Shown: positions 46,759-57,600 of the stretch, one piece after another
How positions within the stretch are numbered: the stretch's first letter is position 1
Layout: each line of letters starts with the position of its first letter
DNA from: Panonychus citri
Taxonomy: Eukaryota > Arthropoda > Arachnida > Trombidiformes > Tetranychidae
Assembly: GCF_014898815.1 (NCBI RefSeq)
Contig: NW_026515544.1
Span: 2,356,001-2,420,000 of the forward strand
Length of the DNA: 64,000 nucleotides
Direction of reading: 5' to 3'
Notes under the pieces: model-generated
Databases searched by the model: none
Seen by the model: only the letters and a program-made list of their open reading frames with translations
Told to the model about the DNA's origin: nothing
Made by a program: the position numbers and the translations under genes

Positions 46759-48840
46759 ATGAGTGAACCATCAACTTTAAACCCTATTGGAAAAAGCGAG
46801 AGAAGTAAATCTAAATCACCTGTTCGAGATGTAGTAAGGAGAAATTATTCAGATACCCTTCTTAATAATATTAAAGACTTTAATGGAGTTAATAACGAAG
46901 TCGGTGAATGGATTGAAGAATTTGAACAAATCACCGAAGCTGCTGGATTAGACGATATTGACCGATTCCGACGATTACCATTGTATTTAAAAGGACCAGC
47001 AAAAGATTGGTATACAGGGAGTATACGGTCTAAACCAAGTGGTCAAAGACCAACAACATACGATGATTTAAAAGCAAAATTAATCTTAGCTTTTAAAAAG
47101 ACCTCATTTAGTAAAAATACACTCAGAATGAGAATTGAAAACAAAAAACAATCTGAAAGTCAGGATGTTCGATCATACATATTTGAGATGATAGGCTTGT
47201 GTGCAAAACTTGATGCTAAGATGGAATTGGAAGAAAAAATTCAATATATTAAAAATGGATTGTTACCCGGAATACTGAATTATATTGCGCTGACCAAAGT
47301 CAATTCTTTGGATGAAATGAAAAATTTGGCCGAAGAGGCTGAGTTTTATTATCAAAAGAACAAATTCGACCAGCATCGGAATATGAGAACAAGACAAGGA
47401 AATTTTGATGAGAAATTGGTAACAACGAATCCAAATTCGAACATCTATTTCTACAATAGAAGAAGATACCCTGGTCACAATTTTAACAACCAATTCCAAC
47501 AACAAAATCCACAAAGTTTTCAAACTTTCAATAATCAGTTTCCTCAACAAAATTTACAAGGTTTTAACAATCAATTTCAACCACGTAGTAGTTTCCAACA
47601 GAATTATACGAACTACAATGATCAGAGTCAACCGATGCAATTTCAAAAGAATAATACGAACTTAAATAATCAAGGACAAAATAATCAGTTCCAACATCAA
47701 CAAAACACGCAAGGTTTTCAAGCTTTTAACAATCAATTCCAACAACAGCAAAACCCACAAGGTTTTCATAATCTCAACAATACATTTAGACCTCAGCGAA
47801 ATCCACAAGGTTATAGAAACAAATCGCGCCCTCAAAATAATCAAGCACAATATCAACAACAAGACTTTAATAACCAACAAATCCCAAACTATCAACAAGC
47901 TTTTACTCCTTTTGATCAAAATCAACCATCGACCTCTCAACCTTTCGATTCAAATGAAATTTATTGTTACTATTGTAAGGAGCCAGGACACTACAAATCA
48001 AATTGTCAAAAATTAATACAAAAATATAATCAAAATAGAGATAACCAGAATAAACGAAACTTTGTAATAACGCAAGAAACCCAACAAGAAGTTGAAGAAG
48101 CGTATAATATAGAACCTGAAACAGACGATTGGACCCCTCAAATTACTATAGTGTCAATAAATATCGTGGTTACCAACCTAGAGGCAGAAAAAAATCGACT
48201 AATAATAATTGAGGTATTGGTCAATGGTCAAAAAATGAAAGCAATGGTTGACACTGGGGCTGAGCTATCAGTTATGACTTTGAAAGCGATATCCAAGCTT
48301 GACGTTGAAATAAAAAGATACACTGGTCCACCCACAACCGCTGCGGATAATAAGCCAATAAAACCTGTGGGACAGGCTAAAGTGGACATTAATGTAGCCG
48401 ATGGAGTGAGTAATGTAAACATTAAGTCCAATGTGATGGTGATCAGTGAATTACCAGCTGATGTTGACCTATTGATTGGTCAGGACATATCAGAACTTGC
48501 TGACTTGATAATTAATGTAAAAGAAAAGAAAATTTTCATTGCTTCAATCCCAAACGATTATGAATCTGATACTAAAATTTTAACCGAAACTGGAGAACAA
48601 CTTGTAATAATGAACTTAAATTTTGAAAAATCACCTGAACCAATTTCGATTCTCGAACTCAACGTTGGAAAGTTGAAGAAAGAACATCAAGATCGATTTC
48701 AGAATTTGGTGAATAAACATAGAAATGTTTTTGCTGTTTCCGATCATGAATTATCAACAACTGAACTGTACGAACATAAAATTGACACTGTGATGAGTCA
48801 GTCCATCGCATTGAGAGAAGTCGCAAGAAATTATAAATAA
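46759..48840 (+). CDS. Gag-protease of Ty3/gypsy-type element, intact 693 codons
   Basis: The capsid domain (about residues 30-205) is homologous to the stand-alone capsid at 39795. Next comes a Gln/Asn/Phe-rich low-complexity linker with repeated NNQFQQQ-type units (about 230-390), one CCHC zinc knuckle CYYCKEPGHYKSNC (about 402-415) that binds RNA, and an aspartic protease with active site MVDTGAELSVM (about 496-506). The start of the RT region follows. The frame ends at an in-frame TAA at 48838 beyond which pol homology continues in the same frame, so gag, protease and pol were originally one frame with no gag-pol shift. The ATG lies just before the homology with the capsid-only protein, plus a basic extension (SERSKSKSPVRD). 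Cytoplasmic particle protein. Confidence 0.88.
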   Translation: MSEPSTLNPIGKSERSKSKSPVRDVVRRNYSDTLLNNIKDFNGVNNEVGEWIEEFEQITEAAGLDDIDRFRRLPLYLKGPAKDWYTGSIRSKPSGQRPTTYDDLKAKLILAFKKTSFSKNTLRMRIENKKQSESQDVRSYIFEMIGLCAKLDAKMELEEKIQYIKNGLLPGILNYIALTKVNSLDEMKNLAEEAEFYYQKNKFDQHRNMRTRQGNFDEKLVTTNPNSNIYFYNRRRYPGHNFNNQFQQQNPQSFQTFNNQFPQQNLQGFNNQFQPRSSFQQNYTNYNDQSQPMQFQKNNTNLNNQGQNNQFQHQQNTQGFQAFNNQFQQQQNPQGFHNLNNTFRPQRNPQGYRNKSRPQNNQAQYQQQDFNNQQIPNYQQAFTPFDQNQPSTSQPFDSNEIYCYYCKEPGHYKSNCQKLIQKYNQNRDNQNKRNFVITQETQQEVEEAYNIEPETDDWTPQITIVSINIVVTNLEAEKNRLIIIEVLVNGQKMKAMVDTGAELSVMTLKAISKLDVEIKRYTGPPTTAADNKPIKPVGQAKVDINVADGVSNVNIKSNVMVISELPADVDLLIGQDISELADLIINVKEKKIFIASIPNDYESDTKILTETGEQLVIMNLNFEKSPEPISILELNVGKLKKEHQDRFQNLVNKHRNVFAVSDHELSTTELYEHKIDTVMSQSIALREVARNYK

Positions 48841-49830
48841 TCTACTCGTGTGGATTCATCCGACCATCTTTCTCCTTGGGCATCACCTGTAGTAATTGTA
48901 CCGAAAAAACTGGTGAATTAAGATTCTGATTATCGTAAGCTCAATGCAATAACAAAACGAGATGTATACCCAATCCAAGATATTTCCTTATCTTTAGATT
49001 CTTTGGCAGGTGCGAAAATTTTCAGCTCATTAGATCTACGTTCTGGTTATTATCAAATCAAAGTTGCTCAAGAAGACATTGCAAAAACAGCATTTATCAC
49101 AACAGAAGGAATATGGGAATTTGTTCGAATGCCATTTGGACTTGTAAACGCACCCGCAACCTTTTGCCGAACAATGAATACAGTATTCTCCGGGATGAGA
49201 TATTCTAAAGTTCTTGTTTACTTAGATGATATTGTCGTCTTTTCGAAAACAATCGAGGAGCACTTCGATGATCTACAACAGGTTTTTACTAGATTAATTC
49301 GAAACAACTTAAAACTAAAACCGAGTAAATGCCATTTTTTCCAAACAAAAATACTGTATCTAGGCTTTATCGTTGATGAAAATGGTCAACGGCCTGATCC
49401 AGATAAAGTTTCGGCTATTAAGCTTGCACCTCAACCAAAAACAATAACCGAAATAAGATCATTTGTTGGACTTTGCTCTTATTACCGTAGGCATGTCCAA
49501 GATTTTTCAAAAATTGCTGAACCTTTAACAAGATTAACGAAGAATAATGTCCGATTTCTTTGGACAGAAGAACAAGAGAAATCTTTTCAATTGCTAAAAG
49601 ATTTATTGATTTCCGATCAAATTTTATTACATTTTGATCCAACACAACCCACTCAACTCCGTACAGATGCTTCTGATGTTGGATTAGGAGCTATTCTACT
49701 CAAAAGTCTGAGAACATTTCAGACCAGTCGTTATGCTAGTAGGCTCCTTAGAGGAGCCGAAAAAATTATGGAATCCGATAGAGAATGTTTGGCTATAATC
49801 TTGCTGTTGAAAATTTCGACAGTATCTTGA
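48841..49830 (+). pseudogene. Reverse transcriptase and RNase H start, broken
   Basis: Continues in the gag frame with a second stop at 48919-48921, then an open stretch from 49003. The motifs SLDLRSGYYQI (first catalytic Asp), RMPFGLVNAPATF and YLDDIVVF (catalytic DD, about 49218) are intact. The connection domain and the RNase H start TDASDVGLGAIL (about 49660) follow. The frame is lost by about 49828, where RNase H continues in another frame. The active-site residues are kept despite the stops, so the decay is fairly recent. Confidence 0.85.
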
Positions 49831-51299
49831 AGGAATTTACTTGAAATTTACACTGACAACTGCGCCCTTTGCTTTCTTAAGTCAAAAGCTAAATTGCCCC
49901 ACGATTAATGAGATATACACCTCTTATTACAAGAATTTAATTTTGATGTTCTTTATAAGAGTGGTGCAACTCACAGAGACGTTGATTGTCTCTCTCGCTT
50001 TCCAATTGACACTTCAGTCAATGAAATCAAACACCCCTTAGAGACTAGAATACTAGTCGTCAACATTGCCGCCTTAGTTCAGGACGAACAAAGTGAATCA
50101 ATTGCTGTTGCTCAAAAGGAAGACCAATGGATAAATGTGATAATTGATCAACTGAAAAATTGGTCAAAATTATCAAAACGAGCACAGAGAAGATTAAACA
50201 AATATCATCTTGAAGATAACATATTATACAGAAAAATGAGAGGAAAATATCGAGAATATTTTGCCCTTGTAATACCAAACAAATTAAGATTGAAATTTGT
50301 AAAGATACCATGATGATGCCACCGCTGGTCATGGGGCATACAAAAACATTCAAATATCTCACAAAAATATTATTGGCCCAGAATGTCTAGTTTCATTTCA
50401 AAATATGTCAGTACTTATGAAAGCTGTCAATTAGTTAAATTGAACACATGTTACCCAAGGCCTACTCAATCCAATAATAACCACAAGACCATTCGAAAAA
50501 GTCGGCATTGATTTTGTTGGACCATTTAGAGATGTTGCCCCTGGTGGTGAAAGATACATAATAGTTTTCGTCGATTTATTTACTAAATATGCTGAAACTG
50601 AAAAACGGTTGATTGTAGTGCTCGGACTGTGGCTATTTTCTTATGGAAAAATAATCCTCAGACATGGAGCACCGAAATGTTGATTTGACAGGGAACTGGG
50701 TTCCTAAACAATGTTATCGCTGGACTAACGTGGCGGTTAAATATGAAACATGTGCATTCCACTGCACCATCCAAAACTAACGGTCAAGTAGAAAAAGTCA
50801 ACGGACTAATTACAAATATTATCACCCATTATACAAAGAGACCCCACGAATGGCATAGTTATTTGTCACCACCTTCTGTTATAATATTTCAAACAATAAA
50901 ACTCTTGGCTGTTCCCTTATTTTATGTTACATGCAAGGAACCAATCATGCTGAATGACTTTAACGATATTCCTAAGACAAAATATCGCGACCTGAAAGAC
51001 TATGACAAATTGTTACGACGAATGGCCAAAGATGAGAGCATTGGCAAGACAATATGCAGAACACGAAAAGGGAAACAAAAATTGAATATGATAATAATCA
51101 TCGTGATGTTCAATTTAACATCGGTGATTTGGTACTTGTTCAGATCCTCCCAAAACCAAAAGTTTACCCAAGCTTACTGAGGACCCTACAAGGTTACACG
51201 AAAATCGGAAACAATAGTTATTTTGTTAACGATTCAAGCTTCGAACCTTACAATGTAGAACGACTAAAAAATATGAACCGAGGAATCTTCGAGACTTAG
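49831..51299 (+). pseudogene. RNase H end and integrase, broken in several frames
   Basis: RNase H homology resumes in a shifted frame after 49831. The zinc-binding and linker parts of integrase lie near 50190-50450. The catalytic core is seen near 50505-50610 (FVDLFTKYAE, first Asp), near 50683 (degenerate second Asp region) and near 50775-50800 (NGQVEKVNG, catalytic Glu). These segments are spread over different frames with stops between them, so no functional integrase is encoded. A C-terminal segment continues to about 51299. Confidence 0.7.
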
Positions 51300-53015
51300 A
51301 TGTACCTGATCCTTTTAAATTTAGTCGATTCAGAAGCCTCAACTGAACCAGAATCGACGGCGGAAGAAATGTCAGACGAAGAGCTGCTCGATGGTGTCTC
51401 TCACAAACGTAAATTAACTACAAAAAGTAAACATATCAACTTTTAAATCACAAGAAAAGTTTTCGCGGTTAAGTTGTATATTCACATCGCTGTTACTTCT
51501 CTCGTTTCGTGCAAGCAAAATGAACTTTGTCCCTTCGAGTGATTACGTGTTAAATTATTTAGACACCAAAGTAGAAATTGGGCGTTCTGACGTCCAACAC
51601 ATACTTGTGATTGTCGATCCATGTGAAGCTCTTTTCCCTAATGTTTCGTATTCAGCTGATGAACCCAAAGAGACAAATAAAAGATCATTAACTCAAGAAT
51701 GTTTCTATGATGCTACAATAAGTAAATTCAGTTACAAAAACGAAACAATAAATGGATTTCAATCTTTTAATCAACATCAATGTCCACCTACAAAAGAATT
51801 TTGCAAATTCTCCCCTTATTCTTGCATTACTCTTATGAAATTCTTGAAAAAGAAACTAAACAACAAAGCGCCAAATATCCAAAATGACGAAATATATACT
51901 GACTTTGTAACTACGGTAAACCCGATCTTTCAGCTCAACACTCAAACGTCTAAAAAGGCAGAAATAGTATCATCGCAAACGAAATGTAAAACCATGTACG
52001 ATGAACATTTTATCAGACCCGTCAAAACCTGTAAAGAATACAAACAAACTCGAAAGAGAAGTGCCTTTTAGCCTCCTCTCTGATATTCGTTGGTGTATCG
52101 TTAGTTGTACCATCAATCGTCCAGATTTGGAGGAGAAAACTTCAATTTATAGAAGGAGATCTCGTCCGTCCGTAATGATATCTTAAGAACAGCTAATGCT
52201 ACGAGATTCAACGATGAATCAATTTCAAAGTTGTTAGTAATATAACAAAGAATATTCACACTATTGTTGAGAGTTTAGAGAAATTAGAAATGAGAGTGAA
52301 TAGATTGGAAGAAGTAATGTCAACCCTATTCATCGATTTCATTGAACTTATCCAACGGTTCACCTCATATCTCTAGAGCAATAAGTAATTTCAAAAGTAC
52401 TGGAAATCTAAATGAATTCTATAATTCACTAAACTAGATCCACCTTGCAAGAATCGATGCCCGGTTCTAAAAACAAAGACATTCAGTTGTAATCATAATA
52501 ATGATAATTCAATAACCCTTGACTATAGTGTACCAATCATAAGTGAAAACAAGACTTTTGTTGAAATCGAAACATTCAACAAATTGGTTAAACTAATTAA
52601 TCAATCGTACTGTATGGTGGATTATATTGGCCCAAAAACATTCTTGTTAGATTTATACTCAAAACAATTGTGTCCGGTACAAACTAACAAAATCAAAGCT
52701 GTATCTGCTCCAGCCCCAACTGATGAGTACTTTCATTGTGATGAAGCTGAGACTTTGCAAGAAACAAATGCTTATTGGAAAATTTCTGACTGCTCACCTA
52801 CGAAGCCAAAACTTTCGTTTTCTCAAGTAATCTTTGGTTACAAAAACATCCATATTTTTTGTATCAATCGAAATATAACGATCGATGGAAAAAATTATAC
52901 TTGCCCAAATAATCCATTCATCTTATCCCCATCAGAATCATTTTCTGTTGGTAATTTTAATTGGACAAAAGATCGACTTCAACTCAAGCAACAATATACA
53001 TTTGATATAAAAGAA

Positions 53016-53018
<3 letters not shown>
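51300..53018 (+). pseudogene. Envelope-like region, broken
   Basis: Two longer open stretches, 51520-52071 and 52584-53018, are separated by about 500 bases with frame changes. Both encode cysteine-rich protein with N-glycosylation sequons (NVS, NET, NIT, NYT). The first ends close to a basic RKR cleavage-like motif, and a hydrophobic signal-like stretch lies in another frame just before 51520. Position 3' of integrase, sequons, cysteines and a furin-like site are what envelope genes of errantivirus-like elements show. I cannot name a known envelope family from these residues. The second stretch runs directly into (CT)n at 53019, so the C-terminus is missing. It is broken and cannot make a complete product. 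Confidence 0.5.
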
Positions 53019-53089
<71 letters not shown>

Positions 53090-53090
53090 A
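53019..53090 (+). repeat. (CT)n microsatellite ending the retroelement
   Basis: About 70 bases of uninterrupted CT repeats replace the 3' end of the envelope-like region and any 3' LTR. Confidence 0.95.
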
Positions 53091-53136
53091 TCAAATTAAT
53101 CTACCTTTATATTTGAATGTTATGTAACATTTTATA

Positions 53137-54414
53137 CAGCCAAACGAAATGAGTTTGAGGGTAAATTTATATCAATCGCGCAGGTAAACCCTTGGGACCA
53201 TGATAACAATTAGAGTTAAGATAAAATCAAATCAACACATGTAATTGTTTTGTTTTGATCTTGTGTTGTTAATTTAATTGTTTCTAATTATGCCTCGTGC
53301 TTACAGTCCATCGATCAGAAATCAGGCCATTTATTTGATTAATCAAAATTACACTAACGGTGACATATCTCAACAATTAAACATTAGTATTTCAACGGTG
53401 GAAAGATGGAGACAAAGGTACAATGAAAGAGGTAACATTGATCATGATTATGTTAATTGCCGGTCAACAAGTGTTTTAGATGATGAGGATAAATTAAGAA
53501 TCTTATTGAAATTTCAAGAAGATCCATTTGCTCCCGCTACAACTATAAAAAAAGAATTAGATCTTCATTGTCATCCTGAAACAATTAACAATTTTCTACG
53601 AAAAGAAGGGATAAACTCTTATCATGCAGCAACTAAACCTAAACTTCTTCCAGTGAACAGAATGAATAGAGTGACATGGGCTCTGAATTATCGGGATATT
53701 GACTGGAAAAAATGTATTTTTGTCGATGAATGTTGTGTTTCATCAGAAAAAGATGGCATTAGAATTGTGAAGAGGACAAGAGGGGAGAGATACAATCCGA
53801 AGTTTGTTAATTATTCTGACCATTGTCATCGACAAGTTGTATCAGTTTGGGGTTCAATTTCCTATCATGGATCGATTGTTTTCTCGATTCGAGACTCAAT
53901 TCATCAACTTATCATGAAATACTTTCAACTTATGGTCTCAGTCTAATTGAAAATCAATTTGGATCATCTCTTTGCTATTGGGTTCATGATAATTGCCCAG
54001 CTCATAAAGCTCGTATCATACCTGAATTTTTCAATTGGTTTAATAGTTCAAATTCACCTCATCATGTAAACTGTCAAATGTTGAATTTATCTCCGTATTC
54101 ACCTGATCTTAACTTGATTGAAAATGTATGGGGAATGATGAAATCTGATTTTCTTAATTGTAATTATTCAGCCAAGACAAGAGATGAGATGAAAAATATG
54201 ATAATTAATTGGTGGTCAGAGAAACAATTAGACCCGAATTTTGTAAATCACTTAGTGAATCAATGCAAGAAAGAATTGAAAATGTAATTACTTATGATGG
54301 TTATCCTTTGAAATACTAAATGATTATCTTATCTTGATTAATTGTTATCATGATCCCAACGGTTTACCTGCGCAATTGATATAAATTTACCCTCAAACTC
54401 ATTTCGTTTGGCTG
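53137..54414 (+). mobile_element. Tc1/mariner-superfamily transposon with 76-bp TIRs
   Basis: The terminal inverted repeats 53137-53212 and 54339-54414 start CAGCCAAACGAAATGAGTTT and match over about 76 bp with three mismatches. They are flanked by TA on both sides (53135-53136, 54415-54416), the target site of this superfamily. The element is 1278 bp with one transposase gene. Confidence 0.92.
53290..54287 (+). pseudogene. Tc1/mariner-type transposase with one frameshift
   Basis: Starts MPRAYSPSIRNQAIYLI. An N-terminal helix-turn-helix (ISQQLNISISTVERWRQRY) and a second DNA-binding region come first. The DDE catalytic domain follows: first Asp in FVDECC, second in WVHDNCPAHKA, and Glu in SPDLNLIENVWG. 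A frameshift near 53893-53905 moves the rest of the protein to another frame: the first frame stops at 53946 and the second runs to TAA at 54287. Between the second Asp and the Glu I count 43 residues, not the 34 of standard Tc1 elements, owing to extra residues before LNLSPYSPDL. The usual role is cut-and-paste transposition at TA sites. With the single shift this copy is probably inactive. Confidence 0.88.
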
Positions 54415-54418
54415 TATA

Positions 54419-54605
54419 CAGCCAAACGAAATGAGTTTGAGGGTAATTTTATACCAATTGCGCATCGAAAGCGATAAGAAAATCTTATCAATCAAAACAA
54501 TGGTAAATTTGAATGTCTTGATTATCTAACTACTGATAAATTGTCGTTATCACGTTTGCTGCGCGAATGATAAAAAATTACCCTCAAACTCATTTCGTTT
54601 GGCTG
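54419..54605. mobile_element. 187-bp MITE related to the adjacent Tc1/mariner element
   Basis: Both ends begin CAGCCAAACGAAATGAGTTT and match perfectly for about 32 bp, then imperfectly to about 50 bp. The first 28 bp are identical to the ends of the element at 53137-54414. It is flanked by TA on both sides and has no coding capacity. Only TATA separates it from the neighbouring transposon, so the two lie head to tail at adjacent TA targets. Confidence 0.9.
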
Positions 54606-57600
54606 TATATAATGATTAAGATGCTACTGATGGTCAATAATAAATATACCAACAAAAATAAGGCTCCAGGGTAAATTAAAGATGAAATTGAAAATTGTTC
54701 ACTTTTGATTTTCAACCCTACAGCCAAACATTTGGTTATCCATACACAAGAAAGGAAAAAGAGTTGAGTTCATTTGAAGAGGTTGATTATTATTAGTTGA
54801 CTTCTTGATTAGATAAAAGTGTGAAAACAAAATAAATTAAATTTTTATCATCTAATCAACAGAATCACCAATTAATTTAAAAATGGAAACACTGATTAGA
54901 AGAAAATTAAATTAAAGCAAAAATTAACAACTTAAATTAGAAAACAATTAACCTTATACAATCAATTTTCTTCCATCACTTTGATTGTTTCCAAGGGAAA
55001 GAAAAAGAGAATAGAATTTCCATCGCCCTCTGTCTTATTCTCTGTCTTTTTTTCTTCTCTTCTCTCATTGGTCAATTTTACTTATTCTTTTTTATTCTTT
55101 TCTAAATAATTTCAGTTCTTATTTACCAATTAACGGAAGTTGAGTTAATTTAAATTCTTAATTGTTTTCAATTTGATTGATTCTAAAATCGATTTGATTT
55201 CATTTCAATTCTCAAGATCAACTAATTGTTTCAACTCGGATTCAGTTGATCTCGATTGGTGAAGTTTGGTGATTCTTTTTGAATCTTTGTTGTCACTTGT
55301 TGATTTGTGTCTTAATTGTTGCCGTTGTTTTAAATTGTATTAATTTAAATTGCAACTCTTTCTTTTCAACATCTTAATCATCATCATCATATTCCTTTTA
55401 TATGGGAAAAAGTTTGTTAACAATTAGTGAGATGATAATTGTTCAACTTTCAACCTTAAATCATAAACATTAGGATCATAAAGAGTTGACTCTTTATGTC
55501 GCCATATTGGATTGTGTATCTTTTTCGCTCATTTGAATTGATATTTTTGGTGAGTATATTATTGTTTCTTTTATTTAAACTGTTTGTTTCATTTAACTGT
55601 TAATTAGAACGATTAATTTTAAGTTTACCTGGGAAATTTTGTTCTGATTCGTAGTGATGTTAGAGTGTTGATTGTTGTGGTGTATCTAATGTGTGAAAAT
55701 AATGTTGTTACTTTTTTGTTTTCTAAATCTTAATCTAAATCACTGCAAACTACACATCATCATAATCATTGGATTTCTAATTGACTTTTTGTGTCTTTTT
55801 TTCTCTCATTTTAGTTAAATCAGAAAATTAAGAAGGTGGAAAAGTATGCAGATTAAACTGTAATCTATTCTTTGTTGGTTCTTGTATTTCTCTTTTGATT
55901 GTAATCATTACCTTTTCTTGTTTTTTTTCTCTCTCTCTCATTAAGGGTTAAATGAACAATTAATGAGCCATTTATTTTAACAATCGATGGGTGAAAGCAC
56001 AAAAATAATCAACTGACCAGTTTGTTTGGATAATCTGAACATGGGTGTGGAAGGAGAGCCTTAATGCCAACAATGGACAAAGATCAAACCTTATTATCAA
56101 GTTACTCCAGATAAATTAAAGACACAAATCAATCAAAGATCTGAAGAGTATTGTTACAATTGATTATGTCCATCCGATCGCAAGGGTTACTACTGAGTTG
56201 ACTTTAATTGATGGTCCACCATTCGTGAAAATTTGATATTTACATGGTAAATGTTGATAATTTTCATTCTGATTACCTGTCAACCAAAATAACTTGTAAT
56301 CTGTTTCAACTTTTTCGATGATTATCTTATATTATAATGTTGTGTGGAGAGAATTGATTAGAGTTTATAAATAATGATAGTGTTGCTGTTAATGATGATA
56401 ATGATGATGATATCCTAATATACAGTCTTAATCATCATCATTATATTCAACTTGATTAGAAAGATGATATTTTAAAGTCACGATGATCAAAATCAAATTT
56501 CACTTTCGTTATTATGGATATAATCAATTGAACATTTAATCGATACATAATCATAATCATAATCATGATTTTCAATTGATGATAGTAAAATGTATTCATC
56601 TTTACTATCATAATTATCATCATCATCAACATTAATATCACAATTGTGCAAGAAAAAAACTCTTTGAATGTATAATTGTATTAATCATATCAACACACAA
56701 TTGATTAAAGCAAAGAGTTAATCATAAATTGTATTGAAATGATTAAAAATGATTGACATGAAAGCAGAGGAAAAGGTTAGCCAAACTATTAGATGATTAG
56801 ATTGATGGTGTGTTGATTGTGATTCTGATTGATTGTTGATCGATAATCATATTTTAGTATTTCCTGATCATTTCCATTGACAAAACAACTAAAATTCACT
56901 TTCCATTGAGATGATTAACTTGCTAATTGTGATTAACTGATTAACAGGTAAGAAAATAGCAAAAAGAAACAATTTTTACCGGAAGATTAAACATTTAACC
57001 AACTTTGTTTTCCGTACAACAATTAAAAATACAAAGACAATTAAAATATTAAATGTTAATCGCCGACGCTTGATTAACATTAAAATTAAGTTGATTGTCT
57101 AATTAACTCTACTAACAACACAATTTAAGTTGCGAAAAAAAATTAAACAGAAAACAAAATTAATCATTTGGTGTAAATGATTAATTTCATTAGAAAGTAT
57201 AATTACAATTACACTTTCACTTTAATTGTAATTACAATCAAATTTAATTGTAATTCTTTATTCCAAAAATCTAATTGTTAATTTCACTTTTCACCCAATC
57301 CACTTTAATCACTGATTATAAATTCAATTCAAGGTTAGGCTATTTAATTGTTACTGATCTAAATTTTCTTTGAGAAATGAAAATTAAACTGAATCAAATT
57401 ATTTGGATGACAATCAGAATTGATCATTATGATTTTAATCAATTAGTTTTAAGTGCTAATTAAATTATTACATTTAATTAGAAATATTTTCTCCTCTCCT
57501 TCAATATGATTGATATGAATTAATGAATAACAATTAACATTTTCGTGTTGAGAAACATTTTGTTCATTTAGTTAATTGTTGATTAGAATCGTGATTAATT

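Larger units (their letters stand above)
44930..53018 (+). mobile_element. Decayed autonomous Ty3/gypsy-type element with envelope-like region
   Basis: The order is PBS-like site (44930), leader with 69-bp minisatellite, gag-protease ORF, RT/RNase H, integrase, envelope-like region. Integrase after RNase H places it in the Ty3/gypsy (Metaviridae) group. No matching 5' LTR precedes the PBS: the sequence before it is the exonuclease exon. No 3' LTR follows: the envelope-like frame runs into (CT)n at 53019. Pol and the envelope-like region have several stops and frameshifts, while gag-protease is intact, so it is an old, end-truncated copy. Confidence 0.85.

Noticed and set aside
47263..48431. 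Minus-strand ORFs opposite gag-protease
   Set aside because: Shadows of the gag-protease frame without recognisable domains.
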